From Halichondria panicea (lineage: Eukaryota > Porifera > Demospongiae > Suberitida > Halichondriidae): DNA of 64,000 bases. The notes under the pieces were generated by a model, which saw nothing but the letters and a program-made list of their open reading frames with translations, ran no database searches and was not told the DNA's origin. The translations under genes and the position numbers were made by a program. Numbering within the stretch: position 1 is the stretch's first letter; every line of letters begins with the position of its first letter. Positions 1 to 16,223 of this stretch are shown here, piece after piece. The DNA lies in contig NC_087380.1 of the NCBI RefSeq assembly GCF_963675165.1, positions 1,665,803 to 1,729,802 on the forward strand. The letters run 5' to 3'.

Positions 1-90
1 CCAGCCACACTGGACGTTACCACAGCAGAGGATGGTACATATCATGCATGTGATAGGTTCGTGACCATGTATTGACCTTTCACCCTGTAG

Positions 91-2450
91 TTCCTGGAGC
101 TCCTCCGATGTCGTTCACTGCCACCGCTCGTACTAACGGGACAGTGCTCTTTAATTGGAGTCCACCCCCCTCTGCACAACAAAATGGCGTCCTCACTGAC
201 TACACTTTGACCTGTGCCCCGCCACTTTCCTTCAACTATGGTCCTAATGAGGTGGGCGGGACTGGTGAGGGGTTTTCCCCTGCCACACGCTACACATGTA
301 CACTCACTGCCAGCACAGCAATTGGAGCTGGTCCATCAGCCAGCGTAACCATAGTAACATGTAAGTATATTATTATTCCTAGAAGTTATATAATGACTGT
401 GGCTCCTCCCACTTCCTGTAGTTCCGTCAGTACCAGCTGTGAGTGTCATCTCTCTATCAAGTACTCAGCTGGGGGTCAACTGGACCACACCCGTTAATGC
501 AATCATCACAGAGCATGTTATATATCTGGATGGGGCGGAGTTTGGCCGCTCCCAGGGGTCAGAGTTCATTATCAGTGGTCTACGTCCATACACAGAGTAC
601 AATGTGGGGGTCAGTGCTAGTAACGAGGCAGGAGAGGGATCAGTCAGCGAGGGACAGATTATCAGGACACTAGAGGATTGTGAGTGCACGGGTATCAGTG
701 TGTGTATTAGGAGCCTTTGTGGATCATAATAATTATATAGCGTTCTTTATTTTATTTGAGTATTTCTTTTAGTGCTGCTCTAAGAAAACAATTAATTACT
801 ATCGTTAGTTTGTGGAGCCTTTTATTGATCCATCATTATTACAGCCATCGTGTAGTTGTAGGGTTAGCAGCTTTCTTCTCCACCATCATAACTGTATAGC
901 TGTTGAATCACCATCCCTATTACCCCCCACAGTGCCTGGGCGTGTGGAGTGTGCCCCTCGCTGGGTGTCTAGCTCCTTCACTTCTGTCACTGTACGTTGG
1001 GCCCCGCCTACTCAAGAGAACGGCATCACCCTCGCTTACCACATCCGATTGGTTCGTTATGGAAGCTCTGACTCCACCCCCCTGGCCGAGGCTAACGTGA
1101 CTAGCTCTGATAGGGAGGTGACACTGACCCCCAGTGATGACTTGGTGGGGGGTATCCCCTACACTGTCCAGGTGGTGGCTGAGAATAGCATCGGACGTAG
1201 CACTGAGATATGCCAATCCATTGACTTCATTGCTCAGCTTGGTGAGTTGAAATTGACTAGTAATAATTATCATAATTATGATATCTACCTAATCTAGTTT
1301 TGAAATTAAAACTATCGACAATAGTTACCCCTAGTCGTTGTGAAATGTCTCATTTTAAGAAAAAATGCGTGCTATAGCCTTCTTGTTTAATATCCCCCCC
1401 ACAGAGCCCCCGCCCCCTTCTGGCCTGGGGGTCTCACGTACTCCTGATACTATAACACTGTCCTGGGACGTGCCTACTCTACTGGAGGCTAGAGGCTACG
1501 TTAGCTACACAGTGACCTTTGGACCCAGTGTGGGAGCACGCAAGAGACGACAGACATCTGATGAATGTAGCGTGTCACCTTGTAATGTCCCCGTGGAGAG
1601 AGGGGGTGTGGTCATCAGCGGCTTGGACCCTGGAACGAACTATGACCTCACAGTTACACCGTCCAATGAGGAAAACATTACTGGAATGGCTGCCACGGCA
1701 ACAGCTCCAAGTAAATGAAAACACTTAATAATATCTTGTGCCGGTATAAATGCAATGTGCAGGATGGTGGTATTTTGCACATTATAGACAGCAGTCTTAC
1801 TACCTGTGTTCCTTGCCCCCCCCCCCCCCGTACAGCATTATTGTGTGCTCACCTATACAGTTTGTGACAGCTGTTCCATTTGACAACAGCTGTCACAACT
1901 ACATTGTACCAGTGCCGGGAGGGATGAGCACAGCATGTATTGTGTTAGGTTGGTGCAAACAATGATAGTCTCATGCATCCATTATACAGCCTCTACTGAT
2001 GAGAGTTTTCTCTACACTGGTGCTGTGGTGGGAGGAGTGGTGGCCCTGGTAGCAATGGTGGTGATTGCAGTGACTGTAGTGATGGTGACCTACCTAGTGC
2101 TCCGGTACAAGAGAGGAAGGATAATGTGAGTTTGAGTTGGTTTAAAAGTATTTGTGTGGAGTACGTGTTATTATAGTTTAAGTGTAAACAAGCTTGAAAG
2201 CTTTTATTGTCATAATTGGCTACGTAGTAATAATGTTCTCTGCACACACAGGACTCTTCTTCGAGATATCTCCCTTACTGACCAGGGTCAAAGTGCAGCC
2301 GCTACCTACGAGACCGTCTCTGCCACTTATGAGGAGATCCCAGCCTCCAGAGAGGTCAAAGGTGATTACAGCTTCACACAGAACAGTGCCTACTCGACTG
2401 TGGTGAGTGGGCGTGATGCTCCTGCTGCTGAAGGAATATACGATAACTGA
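91..2450 (+). CDS. Multi-FN3 single-pass membrane receptor, 3' part (5' end outside window)
   Basis: Six exons join in frame with phase-1 introns: 91-360, 422-679, 933-1241, 1405-1710, 1990-2125, 2252-2450 (stop TGA). The first four each encode about one fibronectin type III domain (W in strand B, a proline-rich start after each acceptor, an LxPxTxY-like turn). Exon 5 encodes a linker and one hydrophobic helix (about 25 residues of V/A/G/M/I) followed by a basic stop-transfer RYKRGR. Exon 6 encodes a tail of about 65 residues rich in tyrosines: YETV, YEEI, YSTV and a terminal YDN. One-domain-per-phase-1-exon is typical of extracellular mosaic genes. The fourth FN3 contains a dibasic RKRR followed by Q. 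It is likely a cell-surface adhesion or signalling receptor; the N-terminal ectodomain is missing, so the orthologue cannot be named. Exon joins are inferred from splice signals and frame. Confidence 0.85.
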
Positions 2451-2547
2451 ACTATCACATGACTCGTCAAAGTTAATTGTTTATAGCTAGCTCATGAATA
2501 GCATTCAAATATACATGTATCACTCATCAGCCCCTTTCCTTTTAATT

Positions 2548-2553
2548 AATAAA
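2548..2553 (+). promoter_or_regulatory. Polyadenylation signal of the FN3 receptor gene
   Basis: AATAAA lies about 100 bases after the stop codon of the FN3 receptor and before the next gene at 2668. Position and motif fit a 3' end signal. The cleavage site was not located. Confidence 0.5.
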
Positions 2554-2667
2554 AAATGGTTTTAATCTGAGGTTAGCCTCGATTGAAGATTTGCGGCGTG
2601 GGATCGAGGCCACTTAAACTATATTGCTTGTGTGGCGATCCTTGCCAAATCGATAGTCAAGTTGAAG

Positions 2668-7256
<4,589 letters not shown>

Positions 7257-8114
7257 AGACTATCGCCAATCATAATATGAACTGTTGTATGTGGTACATG
7301 ATAGATTTGTGTTGTACTAGACTATAGTCTAACTTTGAGTTTTAATGCATCTGTGTGTATGGCTTTATGTGTTATTATAAATTGTACAGACTATAGACAT
7401 ACATAATTATATTATGAGGGCGGATAATTAATGAGACGCCTATATTACGTGTATACGTAATAACACTGCGCATGTGCGGTGAGCTTGAGTTTTAGCCTCG
7501 TTCCCAGGCCTTGGTTTAGGGCGTTCTGCTGTCAATCAATATAGTTGAAGCGCATGCGTATCTGATCAGCAATTGTGGGTGTATCTCATTGAGGGTGTGT
7601 CACTCAGCATCTCTAGCAGCTCGCGATCGGCGCGGCACTGATACCACAGATAGTAGAGGAGACCACATCCCCTCTACTATCTATGCTGATACAGTACACA
7701 GCTATGTACAGTGTACCTTTCAGGATTAAGCACAAGCACGGCTAGCTACTGAACGCTGAAATACAAGCTAGACAGTGAGTAATTACTTACTGTATGCTAG
7801 ACATTGTTGGTGGTATGAAATTGCTATAAAGTCAGCATGTACATTAATACATGTATATTAACGAGCTAGTATAAGTACTTTACTGGGTGTATATAGTATC
7901 TAGTTAACTGTGAACAGTAGCTTTTAATAGCCATACTTACAAATAATTATAATGATGTGAATGCAGCAATCGCCACAGCACTATAATAATATTAGATCTA
8001 TCATAAGCTTTGTGCATATTAATAGGAACGTAGATGAAAGCTGGTGAGGCTTTTAACTGTACAAATATGCCGACTGTATAAATACCGGCTGCCACTCTAC
8101 CCATATCTATGCAG
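7257..8114. other. Intergenic spacer and 5' region of gene X copy A
   Basis: No coding region seen. Homology to the copy B upstream region starts near 7400 (GAGGGCGGATAATTAATGAG at 7418, repeated near 25425) and marks the left end of the segmental duplication. An old TAGCCTCGTTCCCAGGCC end at 7493 is shared by both copies. A short hairpin sits at 7651-7685 (GATAGTAGAGG with its complement). A possible 5' untranslated exon ends at 7774 before GTGAGT, conserved in copy B at 31291; a possible micro-exon (8026-8043) is also conserved. Confidence 0.5.
8077..8084 (+). promoter_or_regulatory. Candidate TATA box, gene X copy A
   Basis: TATAAATA lies 38 bases before the ATG. It is retained in copy B (31568-31575), although the sequence just upstream differs by an indel of about 18 bp. 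It could drive a very short leader; the downstream CAG could instead be a splice acceptor from an upstream leader exon. Confidence 0.35.
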
Positions 8115-8121
8115 CTCGCTC

Positions 8122-11100
8122 ATGGCCACTCCAGCAGTCCCTGCTCACGATGGAGGACCTCCCCCAGACGCACCAGTGCAGCAAGCAATGAGGGAGAGAG
8201 AGCCCAGCCTCAAAGAAGGATTCATTCAGCCTTGTCAAGGCTACCTCAGGAGGAGGTCCAAGATCCTTAAACGGTGGAAAAAAGAATGGCTGGATGTAGT
8301 ACCAGGTATACTGATAAGATAAGCGCTGCACCATACCCAGATAATGCAACTAGCTTGATATTATAGCTGATAAATAATTCTGCTAATTTTGATTTTGGTG
8401 ACTTACCATTTGTAACGATGTTCACGCATTCACAGTGCATCCTTATTCTACTTATTTATTAGTACAATTGTGTCTACCATTTAGTACATCAGAATGTTGA
8501 TTATTAAGATGTCATTGTTGATCACTATCAGTATATCCGGCACAAGGGACTATTATCGCTGGTATTCATAGTTCTAGAGTTACCATTAGAATGCAATTAT
8601 GATTGTGAAGACCACCCCAAATAGTTACATGTCTACTATTCTTTACACTTCATACTTCATAGTTTTACACTGAAAGCTAAACAGTTTGTATTGTATGATT
8701 GCACTCTTACCTTTTAGTGATTCATGAGGTTAGGGAGGTTAGGGCTTTCCCGGTAGGGTTCCCCACTATTACCTTTTAGTGATTCATGAGGTTAGGGCTT
8801 AAAATAACTTCCCGTTAGGGTTCCCCACTATGACAATTGGGGTTTCAACTCAAATTCCTCACTATTACAACCTCTGATTAATGCCACTGATTGACATAGT
8901 TTACGCTCTCTTTTATGCACAGGACCGATGAATCACCAACTTGTGAAGCATGGCAAACGCCGCTCTGTTCTGCACAATTTTCAAACTGCAGCTCCGAATC
9001 TCCAAGTGGAAACAGTTAGTGACGATCCGAACAACAAAGAGTTTCTAACATTTCGATTGGTCAATATCGAGACCCAAGAAGAGTTAAGCCGCTATCGTGC
9101 AGAGAACATTGTACAGATGAGACGATTCATGGCTTCTCTTGGAGCCAAAGGCCCGGGAATGTTTACAAAAGAAGACGAAATAAGTAGAGCAGTTGCAATC
9201 GAAGCCATCCACGGCCTCTTTGACGTTATCCATCCTTCTGAAGACGAAGTCTATCAACGGCAGCAGATGTTCCAGAATCATAAGAAAACAGAGGGTGAAG
9301 GGGAAGTTATCAGCAGGCCGGCAGATGCACCACCTTCCTACAATGAAACTCTTCAGCAGCTTCCACTCGGATTCTATTTCCCAACAGACGGTGGAATTGT
9401 TTTAGGCGAAACGGCCGTACAAGTTGTCTATCCAGGCACTGCTATCCCCATGTATGATCCGAATGCACCATTGCCAAAGTCCTATCGAAGACCATGGCAC
9501 GATACCTTTCGACCCCCACATGGCCCACCTGTGTTCTACCCTGTCAGTATCGGCTATGGAGCTGAAATTGGTCTCGCACCTGCACAGCAAGCACTCTGGG
9601 ATCCTGTTCAAAAGATCTACTTCTTTCTTGACCATATAAACAAAGTGACCTTCTTTGAAGACCCTCGACCACCCTTGGATCCGATTCCAGTTGTTACTAA
9701 ACAACAGACAAGTTATGGGGACAAAAGACGTGAAGCGTTGATTCCTCCCGGAGTATGCTCGGACCATTCCGTCATCAAAGCCACTACTCAGAGAGCTCTC
9801 TCAAAACCACACGGGCACATCCTCTATGCTTGTGGTGTTCATGGTCAGCACGGAGCACACGGCCTAACAGGAGCTACTGGTCATCCTGGAGCTCACGGAA
9901 TACCCGGAGTATTTTCAGGCGCTAACGGAGGCCCCGGGGGACCTGGCGGACCGGGAGGCCCAGGCACACCTGGACTGAGGGGCCAAGATGGAACTGAGGC
10001 TAGTGATGTTATACTGAACATTTGGGGTGATCCGAATCAACTGAACGTTTCCGGTACATCATCATTTGTCGCTGAATTGGGTGGAACTCGAGTTGAAGAA
10101 GTGTTGTTTGTCAACTGCCGAGGTGGTAATGGTGGACACGGTGGTCGTGGTGGAGATGGTGGTGTCGGAGGTTTTGGTGGTCCTGGTGGAAGTGGTGCAT
10201 GTGGACATCACGGTCATAGCTCATCTTCTGGTCCTGGTGGTAATGGCGGTCCTGGTGGTGACGGAGGGCCGGGTGGGGTGGGTGGACCTGGTGGATCTGC
10301 AGCTCGAGGTGGTGATGGTGGCCATGCTCAGTTTGGTGGTGTGTGCGTTCTACAATCGACTGACCCGAGACTCCTGATGCTTGTCGAAGCTGACTGCATG
10401 GAAGGAACCCCTGGAACAGGTGGTGATGGAGGCACCGGTGGTCAGGGTGGAATAGGTGGTAGTGGCGGTCATGGCGGTCCTGGTGGGTCCGGGGGCAGTG
10501 GTGGAAGTTATACGGATTCCAATGGCCATAGACATAGTTACTCAAACGGAAGTTCAGGTTTCAGTGGCCACGGTGGCAGAGCTGGATTTCCTGGACCAAA
10601 GGGGCCGAATGGAGAGAGAGCAATTGATGGGCAACCTACAAACAATGGTGCTATACTTTGGGTGATCGGTTCTCCTGAAGGTGGAGTGATGCATCAAGCA
10701 GCCACTCGATACGACGCTGAAGTTACCGATATTCGAGTTATCTCTGCAATTGATGACGGAATCTTCGAGCCGAACGAACGGATTCTTGTTTCTAGTGTTG
10801 TAGTGGTGAACAGTGGCGGTCTTCCTTTACCAACTAACGTTGATGTTTTCATGCCTTCAACAAAAACAATTCAATTTGAACCCACCCGATTTGAGCTCCC
10901 TACCGAACAGCTATTTCCAGGACAAAGCTTCACTGTGCCGATTACCTACCATGGTAGGATCTTTGACCAGCCACCTCCGAATGTTTGCGGACCATTTATT
11001 TCTTCTGCTCAGTTCCACCCACGAGCCGAACTACTTGGTAGACCATTCGAAAAGTCATTCCTCCATCAAAAACTTGTTGTTCAGTATCCTGTAAAGCTTG

Positions 11101-12800
11101 CTTATCTCAAGTGTTCTGAGAATCTCGGTCGAGGAGAAGTGTCCGTACTTGATATAGGAGTCCAAAATATTTCCACCATGCCGTACGGAGATGTTCCTGG
11201 CTCTGGAGGAAAAGTGGTGCTTCAAATTCACTTGGATGCAAGAATTATCCCAGTTGGATCTGCAAATGTGGGCATCAATGTTGTCCCTTACACCATCACC
11301 TACGATCCTATTGCCAAAGACAGCATGTACATTCAAGTCCACGATATTCCACCTGGAGCGACAGTAAACGTACAAGTCACAGTTCAAATGGAAAGTCGAG
11401 CAGAGCTGTTTGATCGGTGCTACTGGCAGGCTGACCTCTATCTCCGCGACAAGCTCATTGAGTACAATTTTGAAAAGATTCGAGTCACTCCGTTTTATCT
11501 CCCCAAAGACCCACCTGCTGACGTCCTCATGATCACCAGTGAATCCATCACTCGGAAAGAATTTGTTTTCTGGCAGCGTGTACTGGAGATTCTTGGAGTC
11601 ACTGTGGACTTCTGGGACACCACTCGATACAGCGGCTTGTCTATCGACTCTCGTACCAACACACGACACCAGACCACATGGGAGGGCCGCTACACTGGCA
11701 GTTTGATGCTCTACCCTCACTGCAACCTGAATCTCCTCTATGGGATCGATATTGTGCGGCATTTCCACGGACAGGACTATCGCGACAACCCTTTGAAAGA
11801 GATGCACTCTAGTGCTGTATTTTTCATGCCTGAAACAGTTGCGAGGGGCAGACAGGGAGAAAGCAACTACGATCGAGGGGACCAAGCTGTACAAAGACAT
11901 CTTAGTACTGTAGAAGGTGCAATTGAAGTTGAAGAGGGAACATACGGTGGCAAGCATTTATTCCGACCTGGCTCATGCTGCGTTACTCCAAGGCCGTATC
12001 TCAAATGGGAGAAAAAACATTTGAAAAAACTCGAAAAAGAAGTTCCAACTCTTTCCCCGGTGGTGATTGCGCGTACAGTCAACATTCAATCGACTGGCAC
12101 CTTTAAGTATGACTACGGTACCGTTGATGTCCGTCGTATGACTATACTTCGCTCGAGCAAATTTCTCATGGTTGATGGAGCTGGTGGAAATTATGTTGAC
12201 ATGAGCTTGGATGACCCCAACCTCCACCCTGGAGCTACTGAAGTGCCACTGGCCAGCAACTATGCTCAAGTTTTCCTAGCCACTCTGTATGGAATACCCC
12301 TACGCGTCAAGATCAAGCTTCTAAAGAGCACTCCCGAGGAGTCTACTGAAAGCCCCGGTTCTCAAGTATCTTGCTTCCTACCAAACGGCCTCAGCCTGTC
12401 AAGACAGGACCTCATCATGATATGCATTGCTTGGGAGATTGCAGACGAAGTGTACAGCTGCTCTGGAAACGCCACTCGAATGCGAGAGCTTGCACAAGAC
12501 GTGGAATCTAATACAGCTGTTTATGTAGCACACGGTCGAGTAATTCTTCGAGGAATGGAATTGATTGCAAAAGAAGTCAAGCTTCGAAAAAAGAAAGTGA
12601 GCAATGCTCAAGTGAGCCTAGCCATATCCGAGATTAACAGACACACTCAAAGCATCTCCCAAACTCTTCGTAGAAGTGGAGTGGATAACAGAAATTTAGA
12701 ACCGCTTGTGAGCTTGGCCTATCTCCAAGACAATGATCGAGTTCATCGCTCTCACCAGCACTGGACTGGGGATGACCGTTGGAACCTGTGTGGACTCTAA
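8122..12800 (+). CDS. Gene X copy A: PH-WW-glycine-rich intracellular protein, about 1,353 aa
   Basis: Two coding exons: 8122-8305 and 8923-12800, joined in phase 1. I do not recognise the family. Visible parts: a proline-rich start; a PH-like domain at residues ~38-135 split by the intron (GYLRRRSKILKRWKKEW, later FRLVN, ending in a helix ENIVQMRRFMASLG); PPSY (PPxY motif) near residue 198; a WW-like domain at ~281-311 (LWDP...YFFLDH...FFEDPRPP, second Trp replaced by Phe); GGx and collagen-like glycine-rich blocks at ~365-631, interrupted by beta-like segments; a beta-rich Ig-like stretch (NERILVSSVVVVNSGG); a mixed region starting VLMITSESITRKEFVFWQRV; and a basic helical tail. There is no signal peptide or membrane helix, so it is presumably cytoplasmic and membrane-associated through PH. 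The 3.9-kb exon is unlike the intron-rich neighbours. Copy B differs at about 20 residues. Confidence 0.85.
8711..8833 (+). repeat. Tandem duplication in intron 1 of gene X copy A
   Basis: A unit starting CCTTTTAGTGATTCATGAGG and ending in GGGTTCCCCACTAT occurs twice (8710 and 8771). Copy B has one unit (33004-33060), so the second arose after the gene duplication or was lost in B. Confidence 0.75.
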
Positions 12801-13000
12801 ACCGATAGACTGTTGAACATTGTTTGAAAATAGAATTTAGCTTTTATTAATTATTATCTAGCTGTTGAAAACACTGTTGAAGTTAGCATCTCTTATTAGT
12901 ATCTAGTTTTAATGTTTTGTGCCCTTCTGCGTGTAAACTTTCATCATTTTAATTATAATGGTGAAATTGAAATGTGAACACATGGTACTACATAAAAGAT

Positions 13001-13334
13001 TACCGTATAGCGGGTATATTTCGAGGGTATAAATTTTCGCGGATGGACCATTACAAAGGATTTCGCGGATTTTATTTTCGTGGTCTGAGTTCCAACCTTT
13101 TGGCGCATGCGCATATCAACATGCAGCTGTACCTCCACACCGTTAGCCTCGAATCCAGGCCTAGCCTATAACGGTGAGGCACCTCTTATTGTCGATAGGT
13201 GTGGTCAATAATACTGAACACGCCTGCTACTCAATAAAGATATAAATTTTCGTGGGTATAAATTTTCGCGGTAGAGGCTCAATCCGCGAAAACCGCGAAC
13301 ATTTATACCCTCGAAATATACCCGCTATACGGTA
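13001..13334. mobile_element. MITE, CCGTATAGCGGG family, TA-flanked
   Basis: Starts TACCGTATAGCGGGTATATT and ends with its inverse; the arms are about 45 bp, and inner blocks GGGTATAAATTTTCGCGG are also inverted. Flanked by TA on both sides, as in Tc1/mariner-type elements. No ORF. It is inserted downstream of gene X copy A; copy B reads straight through at this place (37227 onward). Confidence 0.85.
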
Positions 13335-13337
13335 TTT

Positions 13338-15271
13338 GGAGATGTCAGACCGGAAGTAGTGCGTGGGCGTATTTTCATACAATGGTAAGAAACGGAACCA
13401 GAAAGTGAGTGAACAAGAAGGGCTTTCCGCAAGCCCTGGAAGAGTCTAGCAAACAACAGCTGTTCTCAGGGGTAACAAATAGCGTAAAATTTTATTTTTA
13501 TAACAGTTTTTTATGATTTTAGCATTTGATGCTTGTTCTGTGTGTGATTTTTTCTCAAAGGTGATCATCATTAATTTTTGTCAACCAAACATGAAAATGA
13601 ACAAAAACACAAGTGAGCATGTCTTTCATCTCTAACTCTCTCCAGATTATGCAAAAAGTTGCTACAATAAGCTTTTATTTCTTGCGGAATCACATATTGC
13701 ATGGATAGATGGGTGGAGTTGAGAATAGAAATGCAGTAAAATCAAGCCAAGTGTACCAATAGCTGTATTTATTTCTTAAAAGTTCTTAAAAGTTACTGAA
13801 AGTAATGAAAGCACCACGGGTGCTGATGCCTCGGTGGAGGTGCCAAAGCTACATAACATAAAGCTACTATAGCTAGCTTTTATACACACATTGATTATAT
13901 AATTATCATGATGAATGTTGCTGCATGCAGAATCCAGAATCACAGGGAAACTCAAAGAGTGGGTAATGATCGACGATGATTGTTGTTAATAACGATCGAC
14001 GCCAAAAATTCAAGTATAATGGTAGCTAGCCTCGATTCCAGGCCGATTCGGCCTTGAATCGAGGCTAAATGGTAGCTCGATCCCAGGCCGATCCGTCTCT
14101 AATTGAACGCTAGGTCGCCTCCTCGGCCTGGTATTGATTGTATCTGGGCGTGCTCTTATTGGCTCCACCTCGATCAGGCAGAGCTAACTACTAAGTAGAG
14201 TAGCAACACTCGGTGAACAAGTTTTGCTACGGACTCTTCTGAAAAGGCTGCAATGGCATTCCAAGTAAGCAAAACTAGGCATAACTCGAGAACGAAGCTT
14301 TATTTTGCAAATCCACAAATACCAAGCCAAGAAAGCATGACTAGAAGCCTATAGAAACTCTTACTTGCACTTCATTGATCCTTGAGCAGCTGAAACAGTC
14401 TACACACACAGACACACAGACACACAGACACACAAACACACTACCGTATACCTCGCTTGCGCATGCGCACCGAGGCATAATTATTAAAGCAATCTGAAAG
14501 TATCTGTTGAAAAGAAACAAGAAAGATTGGAGAGAATTCCAGGGACAACAATGTAATCTACCAAAACTATTAAATTGCAAGAACTGATTCAATTTGCACA
14601 CGAAACAAGACAAGAGTAATCTACTGTATTAATTAGAAGCTGTCAACAGAGTTGTATCATAGATTTATGGCCTTAATTAAATCTACATCACACTAAAAAC
14701 GAGTTATTTAGACTAAATGAAATTGACAGAAAAGTTGCTTTTAAAGATCAAGAAACAGATACAAGCGTAAGGTGGACATTGGATGAGAGTTCTGAAACAT
14801 GATACAATATACTGAAAAGATAGCATGGTTACTTTAAATCCAAAAGAACTCTCTGAAGCAGGAGACATCATAGTAGATATCTATTCATACTGTTATAGGG
14901 ACATCATAAAGATATACATTACAGAAACATTATAAACTTCATAATAGATATCAAATTGTTACAATGTTAACTCCTGAGTCCTGAGTGTCCATTTCATACT
15001 TTTTTAAAAGAGAATAGACCAAGCGGTTCAGCAGATAAGCTAATTTTAACAACAAATTTCATAAGTCCCGCCCAAGTACATTAAAATGCGGTAAATTTTT
15101 GTACGAATTTTTTCCTGACTAGTATAGTGTTGTTCTTCAAAACGCCTTATCTCTGCATTCCCTTGACCAAATCCAGTGCAGTAAAGTTTTTATGGTTTGC
15201 CTAGAGTGTTCAAAAGAGATAGACTAGTAATACATAGGAGTTAGAAATAGCAAAAATGAAAATCGGTCTGA
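13338..15271. mobile_element. Insertion of about 1.9 kb with GATGTCAGACCG termini
   Basis: Left end GGAGATGTCAGACCGG, right end CGGTCTGACATC. The flanks outside (AAAAGATTATTT on the left with the MITE removed, CAAAGAGTAAAGG on the right) are contiguous in copy B at 37229-37256, so this is an insertion in copy A. It contains the left arm of an AAGCACC element and the 41-bp mini-element. No transposase ORF seen. Confidence 0.6.
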
Positions 15272-15976
15272 CATCAAAGAGTAAAGGTCCTTAGTGAAAC
15301 AAACTGTAAATTCGGCTTAATTAAAAGTCAGCATAGCTATAGCCTATAGCATAGCTATTGTAAGAGTTACTCAACAATAATATAAGTTCATCGACAAGCT
15401 AGGGGTGATCGATAATTATGCCTTGGTGCGCATGCGCAAGCGAGGTATACAGTAGTGTGTTTGTGTGTCTATGTGTTTGTGTGTGTGTGTGTGTAGACAT
15501 TTCAGCTGCTCAAGGATCAATGAAGTGCAAGTAAGAGTTTCTATAGGCTTCTAGTCATGTTTTCTATATGTGGTTTTCTATATGTGGATTTGCAAAATAA
15601 AGCTTCGTTCTCGAGTTATGCCTAGTTTTGCTTTATTACTTGGAATGCCATTGCAGCCTTTTCAGAAGAGTCCGTAGCAAAACTTGTTCACCGAGTGTTG
15701 CTACTCTACTTAGTAGTTAGCTCTGCACTAGAACGCTAGCTGCAAGAGTGAGAAGAGAGCTGCAAGGCTCTGCTGACTTGCAGCCATTAATTTTAGACTT
15801 GAACTTTTGGCATCGATCGTTTTTAACAACATTCATGGTCCATCATTACCCACTATTTGAGTTTCCATGTGATTACAATGCAAAAATGTTCATCATGCAG
15901 CTAGTAGTTTTATGTTATGTAGCTTTGGTACCTCCACCGAGGCAGCAGCACTGCGGTGCTGTCATTATTATGAGCG
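13809..15976. repeat. Inverted pair of AAGCACC-family elements around a core of about 940 bp
   Basis: Left arm 13809-14480 starts AAGCACCACGGGTGCTG and ends ACCTCGCTTGCGCATGCGC. Right arm 15417-15976 is its inverse. The arms include GTAGCAAAACTTGTTCACCG and its complement, and a (CACACAGA)n tract. Both ends of each arm are palindromic hairpins rather than matching TIRs. A solo copy lies at 47366-47908, and fragments at 20926-21160 and 25170-25405. Confidence 0.75.
14027..14067. mobile_element. 41-bp hairpin mini-element with exact 9-bp target duplication
   Basis: The element is one imperfect hairpin: TAGCCTCGATTCCAGGCC, a short loop, then GGCCTTGAATCGAGGCTA. It is flanked by AATGGTAGC on both sides (14018-14026 and 14068-14076). 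It sits inside the AAGCACC left arm; the paralogous arm at 47.5 kb lacks it. It is the smallest member of the 9-bp-TSD family. Confidence 0.85.
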
Positions 15977-16223
15977 AGCATGCATAAGGCCACTGTTAGT
16001 TGCATATTTGTTTCAGATCAACCTCCCTCCTCGGTTTTGCTCACCTCCTCAATTAATTAAGTCATTATTGCTGATGTCAGCCATTATTTGAGGTCAAAGT
16101 CCTTTTTTTTGTTGACATTGCATTATTTTACCATGTGCCATGTGCAAGTTGCATTGTGCACCAAAAGCCAGTGCGTAAAAAAAATTAAACTATATTTTTA
16201 TGATCAGACTCCGTCCTTTCGTG

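Noticed and set aside
2574-2611. Possible 38-bp TAGCCTCGATT...ATCGAGGCCA mini-element before LRRC40
   Set aside because: The ends match the family only in part, and the flanks (ATCTGAGGT, CTTAAACT) show no 9-bp duplication.
11055-11957. 300-residue minus-strand ORF (and its twin at 35255-36181)
   Set aside because: Antisense shadow of the gene X large exon; no codon signature of its own, and it survives in B only because the sense strand is conserved.
8928-12800. Calling gene X a collagen
   Set aside because: No signal peptide, Gly-X-Y triplets are few compared with GGx, and PH/WW-like domains argue for an intracellular protein.
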